Part shown: positions 1-10,700 of the stretch, piece after piece
Numbering within the stretch: position 1 is the first letter of the stretch
Layout: each line of letters opens with the position of its first letter
From: Sodiomyces alkalinus F11
Lineage: Eukaryota > Ascomycota > Sordariomycetes > Glomerellales > Plectosphaerellaceae
NCBI RefSeq assembly: GCF_003711515.1
Contig: NW_021167079.1
Span: 671,471-735,470, forward strand
DNA: 64,000 bases
Direction of reading: 5' to 3'
Program-made: the position numbers and the translations under genes
Notes under the pieces: model-generated
Database searches by the model: none
The model's input: only the letters and a program-made list of their open reading frames with translations
What the model was told of the DNA's origin: nothing

Positions 1-616
1 GCGAAACGGGGGGTGGCTTGAGGTGAGGGTGGGCAACAGCCATACTTGATCGTGTCTGGAGTGGCCTTTCCTTTTTGTCGTGCCTCTTCGGAGCCAACAG
101 TGGCCTCGACCTTTGGGGGGTTTTGCGCCATGATGGAATTTCGATGGAAGTTGATGGGGGTGATGGAGTCTGTCTATTTTGTCGAAGAAGGGATGGAAAA
201 GTGATGGTGACGCTCCTGGCGCAAGTGATTCGCAAGTCGCAAGTAGTATCGGCAGAAAACGCCACCCGAGCCCCACTTACATGGAAGGTAAGAAAGCGGT
301 GTGTCCGATAAACCTGATAAGAATGTTCATCCGCTCGTTTAGTTAATTAAAGCTTTTACATGAATTTCTGTTCCTCATAAAGCTCCCCGATAACGGCATA
401 TACAGACTCAGCTCACCAAGGTCCCTTTTTTTTGAGCGTAAGGTACTGTACTTTGTCGAATTCAGAGACTTCACCTACTTGAAGACTTTGGAATATATCA
501 GCCGGATGGGAGGCCAACTTACATATAAAAAGTCAGAAATTGTTCTGACTCTTTGTGAGCAATTAATTGTCTGAGCACGATCTTAAAAGGAAACCATCTT
601 CATGATACGAGAAACC
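1..616. other. Spacer upstream of the REX4-like gene
   Basis: No gene recognised. The only open frame (75-311) has no recognisable motif and looks like chance. The last 100 bases are AT-rich and should hold the promoter and leader of the exonuclease gene that follows. A neighbouring gene may lie beyond the left edge. Confidence 0.5.
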
Positions 617-1642
617 ATGGCAACTGAGCTATCATCAAATTGGAAGAAGCTTCAGGCGCAGATCCAAGCAGAATCCACTACCAGCTCAACCACGAACCCA
701 ACAGCCCGGAAACGAAAAGCTACGCAAACGACAACCAAATCCTCACCGCCAGCTAAGAGACAAAAGTCAAAGTCTCTCGCGGCTCCTGCGCCCCAGCTGC
801 CGGGGCGGCCTGTCGGCAACGCCAAAGCGAGAGCCCGAATTCCTAACCTCTCAGCCCGGATGGGTGCAGGCCAGAGTTCCAAGATCGACACCGGCCCGTC
901 ACCGTCCCTCGCATCATGGGCAGCCGAGAACGACATATCCCCCGAGTCCCTAGCCGAGGCGTACGGCCTGGGCCTGCGGAACAACTCGCTCCTCACGTCG
1001 GAGAAGGAGAAAGTGAACGCGGGGCTCACCGAGGGGCTCGAGGTGGGCAAGTACATCGCCATCGACTGCGAAATGGTCGGCGTTGGCGAAGGCGACTGCG
1101 AAATGGTCGGCGTCGGCGAAGGCGGCTACGAGTCCGCGCTGGCGCGCGTCAGCGTCGTGGACTTCCACGGCCGCCAGGTGTACGACTCGTACGTCAAGCC
1201 GCGGGAGCGCGTGGCGGACTGGCGCACGGCCATCACGGGCCTGACGCCGAAGCACATGCGGTCCGCGCGGGACTTCCACGAGGTCCAGGCCCAGGTCGCC
1301 GAGCTGCTGCGCGACAGGATCCTGATCGGGCACGACGTCAAGCACGACCTCGACGCGCTGAAGCTGAGCCACTCCGTCCGCGACATACGCGACACCTCCA
1401 AGTTCCCCGGGTTCCGGCAGTACGGCAACGGGCGGAAGCCGGCGCTGGCGAGGCTGGCGAAGGAGATCCTCGGGGTGGAGATCCAGAGCGGCGCGCACTC
1501 GAGTGTGGAGGACGCCAAGGTCGCCATGGCGCTCTTCAGGCGGCATAAACCTGCGTTTGATGTGGACCATGCGAACCGGTTTCCGATGACTACGGGGACG
1601 GCGAAGCCCAGGGCCAAGAAGACCAAGAAGAAGAAGAAATAG
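617..1642 (+). CDS. REX4: REX4-like 3'-5' RNA exonuclease (pre-rRNA processing)
   Basis: Single-exon gene of 341 residues. An in-frame ATG at 602 would add five residues; the ATG at 617 (MATELSSNWKKLQ) matches the usual start of the family. REX4 proteins are DEDDh-class exonucleases of the nucleolus that act in rRNA processing. The N-terminal ~140 residues are basic and low in complexity. The exonuclease fold follows, with Exo I (AIDCEMVG), Exo II (LIGHDVKHDLDAL) and Exo III (HSSVEDAKVAMALF). The tail is Lys-rich (KKTKKKKK), a likely nuclear or nucleolar signal. Oddity: the ten residues DCEMVGVGEG occur twice in tandem (residues 150-159 and 160-169), so the Exo I acidic pair is doubled. The family assignment is firm; whether the duplicated enzyme is active is unknown. 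Confidence 0.88.
   Translation: MATELSSNWKKLQAQIQAESTTSSTTNPTARKRKATQTTTKSSPPAKRQKSKSLAAPAPQLPGRPVGNAKARARIPNLSARMGAGQSSKIDTGPSPSLASWAAENDISPESLAEAYGLGLRNNSLLTSEKEKVNAGLTEGLEVGKYIAIDCEMVGVGEGDCEMVGVGEGGYESALARVSVVDFHGRQVYDSYVKPRERVADWRTAITGLTPKHMRSARDFHEVQAQVAELLRDRILIGHDVKHDLDALKLSHSVRDIRDTSKFPGFRQYGNGRKPALARLAKEILGVEIQSGAHSSVEDAKVAMALFRRHKPAFDVDHANRFPMTTGTAKPRAKKTKKKKK
1064..1123 (+). repeat. In-frame 30-bp tandem duplication in the REX4 Exo I motif
   Basis: The units 1064-1093 and 1094-1123 are identical except for one T/C difference at a third codon position. Each encodes DCEMVGVGEG. This suggests a recent slippage or unequal-exchange event, or an assembly error. Confidence 0.92.
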
Positions 1643-2156
1643 CGGGGGGGGAAACGGAACTCGGACGTCTGGAGAGGAGAGTTGCGGATCTTTGGGATAC
1701 CCTGAATTGCGGTCTGATCTCATGTGGGTGGACCTTGACTATTCATGTTTCTTCTTTTTCTTTTCCACCTTGAGGCCAATGTATATATGATTCCGAGACG
1801 TGCATGTCAAGTGGACGCCGACTAGAGATGTTCTATAGATGGCATGACAGCGAATGGATACTATAGATTCCAACACAGGTCTCACACCCTCACCTCTCTC
1901 CTTGACCTAATACTCTGTACAAAAAAGGTGAAGAGAAAGAACCCTAGATCTTGTCCACGAACGCTCCGTCTGTGCACGATAAGCACGCAGAACGCCTTAT
2001 CGCCCCACCACACATGTCAATTGGGTCGCGTTCCTACTCGTCTCGAGATAACGTGCCATCCTCTCTCCATCCATGTACCTACGCAGTACGTAGACACAGC
2101 AACATCGCCGAAACCATCCATCGCCTCGCAGTCCGAATACTCGAAAAGTTCCCACC
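1643..2156. other. Spacer between REX4 and the RNase H2 subunit C gene
   Basis: It holds the REX4 3' end and the upstream region of the next gene. Open frames here (1844-2341 and the first part of 1951-2733) show no family resemblance. No RNA gene or repeat was seen. Confidence 0.5.
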
Positions 2157-2733
2157 ATGTCCCAAACCATGTTTTCAATCCAGTCAGGCGAAAGGGAAGC
2201 GCCCAAGGCCGTCGCCAATCTGCTCCCTTGCCGCATCCACCACGAGGGACCCGTGGGCTCAACAGACTCCTTCTGGAAGCCCACAACTACACCACCAAAA
2301 AGCTCAGGCTCATCGTCATCTCCTACTGCCCCGGAAGGTAAACGCCTTCCTTTTCTCGCGCCCGGGACCAATATTGGAAACTAGTAAACTCATATGGAGT
2401 AATTTAGGCGACAATCAGACAGCGTATTTTCGCGGAAGAAAACTACAAGGCCGGACCGTGAGGTTACCAGAGGGATATCGAGGCGTGGTGGTAGAGAAAC
2501 AGCCCGAGGAACAACCAGCGGAAAGAGAGGCATGGCACCACTTTGAAGAGATGGATGGCGATGAGCAGAAGGAAGAGGCAGAAAAGGAGAAGCAGGGAGT
2601 TATGCGAATCACAGCCGAGTTTGACCGAGTGGTAGTATGGGGACACGAATCGACGGCGAACGCGGAGACGGATCCGCATGTGAGAGGCATAGAAGAGTGG
2701 GTGCAAGTAGCCGAGAGGATACACTCCTACTAG
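2157..2733 (+). CDS. RNH203: Ribonuclease H2 non-catalytic subunit C (Rnh203-like)
   Basis: Two exons: 2157-2337 and 2408-2733 (168 residues). RNase H2 removes ribonucleotides and RNA from RNA:DNA hybrids in the nucleus; subunit C is a structural partner of the catalytic A subunit. Exon 1 carries the family signature LLPCRIHHEGPV and a following FWKP. Exon 2 has YFRGRKLQGRTVRLPEGYRG and then a C-terminal strand reading FDRVVVWGHE, with RGIEEWVQVAERIHSY at the end. The insert between these blocks is acidic and Lys/Glu-rich, as usual in fungi. The donor is at 2338. Both the TAG ending at 2407 and the CAG ending at 2422 give an open frame, differing by five residues. ATG 2169 is an alternative start. 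Family call is strong; the exact acceptor is open. Confidence 0.8.
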
Positions 2734-3211
2734 TCAGGGGAGAGGAGAAATGATAAGAGAGAGAAAGGCATCCTCTTTCCTATGCGGCTGGATTTTTGTC
2801 CTCGTCGGACTCCTTACGTCTCGGTCAGGTCTCGGTGACATTGTAGGTACTTCGTACTGGTACTCTGTACGAAGTGCATACTGACCTAAGCCAAACTCGG
2901 TTAGCGGAACGGCTGCAATCAATTAAAGACTTGTCGCGCTAAAACGCGTCGGGGGCACGAACCCCGCACGCGTCTTTCCCCTGAGGCTGAACGTTGAAGG
3001 CTGAAAATCAATTTACCGTTTTATTCCTTCATCCCCCACCTTGCAACTTTTCAGCCGCCACACCGACTTCCTTGCCCTCGACAATTCTCACGATCAGTTA
3101 CCCAACCCACTGGCATCATCATATTCTCTCATCGTCTGAGATATAATACGACCAAGATATAAATACACCAAACAAGCCCTGTCGACGAGCCCCCCCCTCC
3201 AACCAGGCATC
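2734..3211. other. Spacer and promoter region of MCM6
   Basis: It contains two ACGCGT boxes, listed separately, and a pyrimidine-rich stretch before the MCM6 start. A local repeat near 2846-2880 (TACTTCGTAC followed by TGTACGAAGT) forms an imperfect inverted repeat. No gene was seen. Confidence 0.55.
2944..2973. promoter_or_regulatory. Pair of MluI cell-cycle boxes (ACGCGT) upstream of MCM6
   Basis: ACGCGT occurs at 2944-2949 and 2968-2973, 24 bp apart and about 240 bp before the MCM6 ATG. ACGCGT is the known site for the MBF (Mbp1/Swi6-type) factor that drives G1/S transcription of replication genes in yeasts. The motif is palindromic, so it reads the same on both strands. Use in this fungus is inferred. 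Confidence 0.6.
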
Positions 3212-6200
3212 ATGGCTGCCTCCAGCGACGCCGGCTACCTCATGTCCGACAGGGCGACAACCCCCAGGAGATTCCTTCATCCGAGCTCCTCCGCCGGTGC
3301 CCGCCCGCGTGCACCGCCCTCTGAGGGTACGACTGCCATCAGTGACGACGAGGCGGAAGGCTTCGCCGATGACCAGGTTCCCCGGAGCTCCAGGATACAG
3401 GATCCTGCGAGCGTCCCAAAAGTAGAGGATAAGATTGGTCTCATGGTGCAGGAACACTTTGAAGCATTCATCGAGGGGTATGACAAGGATATTTTTATTA
3501 TTTTTTTCTCTCTCTTTCTCTTGCCTGATCTGGGCTCTTCTGAGTCCTGACACTTGACGAAAACTAAACAAATGCGCATACAGATTCGTCGACGAACCAG
3601 CCTCATCTGGTGGTGCCCCCACCCCCAGCGCCGTCACCACCGATAAGTACTACGTTGCCCAGATCCATGGCATGAGAACGTACCAGCTCTCGACCTTTTA
3701 CGTCGACTTTAAGCACCTCGCCAGTTGGCAGAACGGCGAGCTGGCCGACGGTGTGATGCGCGGCTACTATCGCTTCTTGCCTTTCCTCACCGCAGCCCTC
3801 CACAATATGATCGCCAAGCACGAGCCCCAGTACTTCCGCGAGCACCGCCAACCCACCACTTCAAGCAACCTCACTACCTCGGCCGCCAGCCATGCCGGTT
3901 CGGCCAGCCAGTCCGAGATGGGCTCCAAGACGAGTAACCAGCAGACGGACAAGCTCTTCTCCATCGCCTTCTACAACCTGCCGCTGGTCTCTCGCGTCCG
4001 GAGCCTGCGCGCCGCCAACATCGGACAGCTGCTATCCATCTCCGGCACCGTCACCCGAACCTCCGAGGTCCGCCCCGAGCTGTCCGTGGCCACCTTCGTC
4101 TGCGAGGCATGCCGCACCGTCGTGCCCAACGTCGAGCAGACCTTCCGCTACACCGAGCCTACCCAGTGCCCCAACGGCACCTGCTCGAACCGCCAGGCCT
4201 GGCAGCTGGACATCCGCCAGAGTACGTTTGTGGACTGGCAGAAGGTCCGCATCCAGGAGAACAGCTCCGAGATCCCCACCGGCAGCATGCCGCGCACCAT
4301 GGACGTCATCCTGCGCGGCGAGATTGTCGACCGGGCCAAGGCCGGCGAAAAGTGCATCTTCACCGGCGCCCTGATCGTCGTCCCCGACGTCAGCCAGCTG
4401 GGCATACCCGGTCTGAGGCCGACGGCCGTGCGCGACGACAGGAACGCCGCCCGCGGCGCCGACGCCGGCGGCTCCGGCGTGACGGGTCTCAAGAGCCTAG
4501 GTGTCCGAGACCTGACCTACCGCCTGGCTTTCCTCGCCTGCATGGTCATCCCTGACACGTCCTCGCCGGGCCAGTCTTCTTCCGGACAAATGGCCGATAT
4601 CATCAACTCGCTGACCCAGGGCAACTCGACCGACTCGACCGACACCGTCGAAGAGGCCCAAGCTGCCGTGCTCGCCTCGATGAATCCCGCAGAAATCGAG
4701 GAGCTACGTGACATGGTCCACAGCGACCACATTTACTCACGGCTCGTCCAGTCATTGGCCCCCATGGTCTACGGCCACGAGGTCGTCAAGAAGGGCCTCC
4801 TGCTCCAACTCATGTCTGGCGTGCATAAAACGACGGCCGAGGGAATGGAGCTCCGTGGTGACCTTAACATTTGCATCGTCGGTGACCCGTCGACCTCCAA
4901 ATCCCAGTTCCTCAAGTACATCTGCTCTTTCGCGCCTCGAGCCGTGTACACGAGCGGCAAGGCGTCTTCGGCCGCCGGTCTCACCGCCGCCGTCATCAAG
5001 GACGAGGAAACCGGCGAGTTCACCATCGAAGCCGGTGCGCTCATGCTAGCGGATAACGGCATCTGTGCCATCGACGAATTCGACAAGATGGACATCGTCG
5101 ACCAGGTCGCCATCCACGAAGCCATGGAACAGCAAACCATCTCCATCGCCAAGGCCGGCATCCAGGCGACCTTGAACGCCAGGACGTCCATCCTCGCCGC
5201 CGCCAACCCCGTCGGAGGCCGTTACAACCGCAAGACGACGCTGCGCTCCAACATCAACATGAGCGCCCCCATCATGTCCCGCTTCGACCTCTTCTTCGTC
5301 ATCCTCGACGAGTGCTCCGAGTCGGTCGACCGCCACCTGGCCGAGCACATCGTCGGCGTCCACCAGCTGCGCGACGCGGCCGTCGAGCCCGAGTTCAGCA
5401 CCGAGCAGCTGCAGCGCTACATCCGGTTCGCGCGCACCTTCCGCCCCGAGTTCACCGACGAGGCGCGCGAGGCGCTGGTGCAGAAGTACAAGGAGCTGCG
5501 CGCCGACGACGCCCAGGGCGGCGTCGGCAAGAACAGCTACCGCATCACCGTGCGCCAGCTCGAGAGCCTGATCCGCCTGTCTGAGGCCATCGCCAAGGCC
5601 AACTGCGTCGAGGGCATCTCCTCCACCATGGTCATCGAGGCGTACAACCTCCTCCGCCAGAGCATCATCTCCGTCGAGCACGACGACGTCGAGTTCCGCG
5701 ACGAAGAAGACGAGGAGGAAGCCCCTGTGGAGGATGGCGTGACGCTGCGCAGGGCCGCGCGGGAGGCGTCCGGCCAGGCGGCGGACGCGGACGCGGAGGG
5801 CGACGAGGAGATGGCCGACAGTGGCGGCAACGCGGCGCGGCAGCAGTCGCAGTCCCAGCCGGCGGAGAAGAAGAAGCAGACCATCACATACGACAAGTAC
5901 ATCAGCATGGTCAACATGTTCGTGCAGCGCGTCAACGAGGACGAGGCGTCCACTGGCGAGGGCATCGACGGCGAGACTCTGGTGCAATGGTATCTCGAGC
6001 AGAAGGAGGACGAGCTGGAGAGCGAGGAGGACTACCACCGCGAGCAGGGTCTTGCCAAGTTGGTACTGAAAAGGATGGTCAAGGTATGTTTCGAACCCGC
6101 TTTTTTTCTTTTTTTCTTTTTTCTTTTTTTTTTTCTTTCTTCTTCTTCTTCTTGGTTGTACGGCAGCACGTCGTCCCAGAACCAAGTGACACCGCGCAAC

Positions 6201-6370
6201 GACAGCTAACAAGTCTTGTTTTCTTTGCACAGGAACACATCCTCATGGCCATCCGAAGCTCTTCGACCGAGGACGCCGACGGGGAAGACAACGCAGGAGA
6301 AGGCACGTCGTCGTCTGTCGATAAGATCGTTTACATCCTACACCCGAACTGCGCCGTCGAAGAGTTCTAA
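3212..6370 (+). CDS. MCM6: MCM6, subunit of the MCM2-7 replicative helicase
   Basis: Three exons: 3212-3477, 3584-6083, 6233-6370 (967 residues, normal for fungal MCM6). It is an AAA+ subunit of the ring helicase loaded at origins in G1. Visible in order: an N-terminal helical block (VQEHFEAFIEGF), a zinc-binding part (CEAC with later CPNGTC), Walker A GDPSTSKS at about residue 522, Walker B CAIDEFDKM with Asp-Glu near 586, and the arginine-finger region MSRFDLFF. An acidic linker follows, then a C-terminal winged-helix ending KIVYILHPNCAVEEF. RQSTFVDWQKVRIQE and the sequence around GLKSLGVRDLTYRLAF identify MCM6 rather than other MCMs. Intron 2 (149 nt) is extremely T-rich and has a GCTAAC branch site. 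Two ACGCGT boxes upstream suggest G1/S control. Confidence 0.95.
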
Positions 6371-7765
6371 TCCCTCCCCACCTATCTATCCATCTACCTG
6401 CAACTGCTCAGTGGAGGCGCCTTCTTCCGCCCTTTTTTTGTTTGTCTTGTCTGTGCGGCAAATGTATGGACGGATATGCATGTGTACATATATCCAACGG
6501 TTTCGTGCCAGTTTTCATACACGCCACACGAGCTGTCATGATGAAGGAGTCTTTGGGGTATTATAACATAGGCGGACGGAGTTTTAGGAGTTTAGTCGCA
6601 TCATGATCAACCAGGAGGGTCAACGAGAGATGGTGATGCATGCATACGAAAATGAAAGAATAGACAGACCACCAGACTTGAAAGCTGCTGTTATTCCTCC
6701 TCCCAGCGGGATATGCGCTGTATGCGCTGTATGCGCCACGAGTCTTCACACTCATAACCCTTGGAGAAATCCTGATGAGGGTTTAAGTTAGACGTAACGG
6801 CACGGGTATTCATCATTTACTGTAAATTCGGGCTCAGTATCTGTCTGCTACGTCGTACGGTCCACGCTGCTACGGGTATTGCGATTACGTGCGCAGTGCT
6901 TCCTTCGTCCTCCCTGAACCTCCCCAACTACCACCAAAGCGGTGCCGCGCCGGCAACACCGACGATATTCGGCCGTTGCAGCCGCTGCTCATCCAGTCGT
7001 CCCGAGTCCAGAGGGGGAATAAGAATAATCCGCGTACGCCGCCATGACACGTCCCTCGTCCATGTGCCACCGCAAAATTCGTGAACAGACCCTTTTTCCC
7101 GCACCAAGTCCCCATGCCAGCGGGAGAGAGATCTCGATACACCGTCGAATATGTACGTGGCCCCATAAAGACCCCCGACGACCCTCCCAACACCTCCATG
7201 CCCTTCGGAAGAGGATAGGGGCGTTGCAGAGGTGCAAGCAACACCACGCCAAAAATAACATCGGGCTAAAGTGCCACGGAGGAGAACAAGAATAAAAATG
7301 GAAAAAATATAGAAAATATGAACATAGTTCGGTCGCTGTGGGCCGGTTTCGGTGCCCAATATCGCATCTCGTGCTGGTCACACATGGCGAATCGAGTTCC
7401 CCGTCCCCCCCCCCCCAGCCCTTGGGTGTTCGGGCTGTTGTTAATGGGGGACAACCAGACCGATCAAGACTCAAGTGCAAGCCACGTTGAGATATAGGAA
7501 ACAGTCTCCTCCAGGAAAACCTCCCACGGGAAGGTATCCGTCTCCCAGGAAACAAACAATCGTACACGCCGCTCTGAGCCGATAACCGAGAGCAGGTTGG
7601 GCATTTCCGCCAAGACAACCCCACCGTGCTGTAGCTGTGTAAATGGTTGTATAACGTAGGCAGGGATGCATCGGCCATACTTTTTCACGGTTGAGCAGAC
7701 ATATTCCGTCGCAGAATAAAGGCCGAGTGTATCGCTCCGGGTTCCCACCTGAACAGGTCCGACGA
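6371..7765. other. Convergent spacer between MCM6 and a minus-strand gene
   Basis: This 1.4-kb stretch holds the two 3' ends. It includes a short direct repeat of GTATGCGCT near 6718-6736 and a run of ten Cs near 7402. Several open frames on the minus strand (for example 6989-7678) lack recognisable motifs. No RNA gene was seen. Confidence 0.5.
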
Positions 7766-10700
7766 CTAATGGGAGCCATGTGCAGGAGGCGTCCGGCGAG
7801 TCCAATCCGACGATCTCCCTCGATATCCGCCTCGGCCTCCACGACCCCCGGAGGGACCTTGGGAAGGCTGATCCCCGGCTTGGGAGCTGGAGTCTCGTCC
7901 CTTGCCGGCCCGAGAGCCAACCGATGTGCGGGATCCTCTACCGGGGCCCCGGCGGGGGTTGCTCCGTGAGCGCAAAGCAGGGGCCGGGACGGATTTCCAA
8001 GTGCTCATGCCAGGAAACCGAATGCGATACTCGGGCCCGCCCCGAGCAGCTGCCGCGAAATCGTGTGGGATCCGTAGCTGCTCTGCGGACGTGGTGTCCC
8101 CGATTTCGAACCGCCGAACGTCATCTCCATCGGGCAGCGGCGCCGGATGCCACGCAGCGTCAGACACATCGCGGGGCACGCGGACGAGGGGCAGTGAACC
8201 CATTTCCTGCTCCTCGAAGCATTCTTCCGACAATGGTTTGCTCGTGAAACGCGTCAGATCGTCCCTGAACTCCTTCCGGGCAGATATATGCCCACGGGTC
8301 ACGTCGGCATCCTGAGGGAGGCAAACCATGGCGGGGTAACGGTGGCCGGCCTCGTCCAGAGCACTCCTGCTCGATGGGTCCACGACCGATGCCTTGGCCG
8401 GGGTTACGACTTTACGCCCCGTGGGGGCTTTCCGGTCAGAGAAGAGATTTCGGAACCTCTCGTCCCAAGCGCCAGCCGTGGTGGACTGGGAGCCATCCGC
8501 TTCGCCAGAGGGAGCGTGGGCGTTATCCCGTTCAGCATGTGAGCCGCCGCGTGCACGATGTGAGGAGGTGGTAGTGGTGACCGTGGCAGTCGCAGTCGCA
8601 GTCGCGGTCGCAGTAGCAGTAGCACCGGCAGTCTCTTTGAACGGGGCCGGGTTCGCCCAGGAGAACGAAGAGCCCGCTTTGGATACAGAGGCCAATGTGG
8701 CCGCCGGAGCGGGGGGCAGCCTGACAATGGGCTGCGGGGGAGGGAGCGAAACGTGCGGATGTAGGGCATCACCATCGAACGCCGGGTGACCAGCTGCATC
8801 CGGGGGAGGTGGTGAGGGCGATTTTGGTCGGCTTGGCCCAAGGTCATAAGTCGGTTCATTCCGCACGTCCTTTGGAGGGTGAGGGAAGAATCGGGACGGT
8901 CGGGGTTGCGATGCGGACGAAGCAGGGTGAAGCACAGAGCCACCCAGTCCGCCAGCGCTAGTCGAAGGACGATCGGCTTGGGAAACATCTGCCCGAGAGG
9001 GCTGCAAGGCAGGAAGCTTCGTCGCAGGCCGCCAGGTATCCGTGACGTCGGGGATCGTGTCGGCGAAGGTGAGTCCGCGCTCGGAAAGCTGTCTTTCCTG
9101 CTCGGCTTGACGCAGAATCAGGTCGCTCCGGACCGCCCTGTCGTTGTCAGCGATCGCAGCGGTCCACCGGCTTCGTGTGGCGGCATTCGGCTCGGGCTGT
9201 ACGCCGGGTTCATGCGCCCTCTGCTGAGTGCTAGGTGGGGCTATAGGCGCGGGTCCCTTTCTGGAGTGGGACGGATCGATTTGTGGCGGTGAACCAATGG
9301 CCGGCGCACGTCCAAGGTTTGCGTTGAAGGTGCCGTTGCCCAGGCCGCGAGTGTTGTTTGGAGCCCAGACGCTTCCTGAAGGTTGCGGGGCCGGAACACC
9401 CCAAGTAGCAGTAGCGAAATGATCTGGCTGAGACGTCTGCGATGAATTCCAGGAACTGTTCGACCGCGCATCCTGTCGCCCGCGAAAGTGCGTCGGAAGC
9501 GTATCGGTATTGGTGTCCGCCGCGGATCTGACGTCTTGACGACCAAGAATGTGTGACGGAACTGTAGAATTTCCGGCAGCGCCCGGTCCGCTCGGGGACT
9601 TTTCGAGCAACTTCTCGGCGAGGGGTTTGTCGGCGGAAGGGAACTCCTGCGCTGCAGAGAGATGGGCGGAAGAACGGCCGGGGCTCACCGCCGAATCCTT
9701 GGAATGCGACGCAGAGCTCGTCTCGATCCGAGTGGGGCGTTGTTGAATGTGCGGGGCCGGCGTAGGCTTCTCTTCTTGGGACGTTGATTCCTTCGTCGAC
9801 TTGCGCTCGGGCGGAGGGCCCAACTTCTCGAGCTTGGCCTTGATCCGCTCGCGTCTCTCGGCCTCCTCTCGAGCTTCCTGCTCGCGGCGTCGCTGCATTG
9901 CCAGCTCTCGCTTTTCGCGCATGACTTTCTTCTGATATTCGAATTCGTCCTCGGCGGTCCTCTCCGGCTGGCTGACGACTGCGGAAGGGACGGCGGTGTG
10001 AAGCGTGGCGTGTGATGTGGCAGGGGAAACATGAGGTCGCCAGGTTTGGCTAGGTTGGTGCATCCGCGGTCCACTGTGAAGACCAGAGGGGGAGAAGCCA
10101 CGAGGCGAGGCCGGGCTCTCAATCGACGCCGTGAGGGAGCCGCTACGGGCTCCGGGCGGGGGTAGGTCATCGGCGGGGATATTTTGGTCATGTCCCTTGA
10201 AAAAGGGCCTTTGCGGATAAGCAGGATTGCTTGCGCTAACGGAAGACGAGCCGCGGCGTCGGCCATAGTGACCGTCCTGGGCAGTTGTTCTACTCGTCTG
10301 AAAGGCAGGAGACGGCTCAGGCTGGTCGAGCTGGGGGCGTTGTAGGAGAGCGGGTTGTTTGGGATGCTGATCGGCCCGCCAGGAAGGTCGACGATCAGGT
10401 GCCGGTTCATATCGACCAGAGTGCGAGTTGTAAAGCTCTCTGTTGCCAGCTCCAGGTCCATCGCGCCACGCCGACCTGCTAAAGTCGTCCGGTGCTATCT
10501 CTCGAGGGGCACCGTGTGGCTGTGGCTGTGGCTCGGGGCGGCCCGGGACAGCATGACCATGCTGATCCCTGGGATGTACGCGAGGCTGAGACTGGAAAGG
10601 AGGCGGCTCCGCAACGACGGGCGGTGTTCTGTCGACGGGGGGGAGCTTCCCCCAGGGACTTTTGGCCTGGGTAGTCGGCGCAGGAGGTTTGGCGACCAAG

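Noticed and set aside
5046..6230. Long minus-strand frame of 394 codons opposite MCM6
   Set aside because: It is a shadow of the GC-rich MCM6 codons; its protein is Leu/Val/Arg-biased without domains.
1..6370. Functional cluster of REX4, RNase H2C and MCM6 as a nucleic-acid operon
   Set aside because: Fungal genes are individually transcribed with spacers here, and no shared control element was seen; adjacency is probably incidental.
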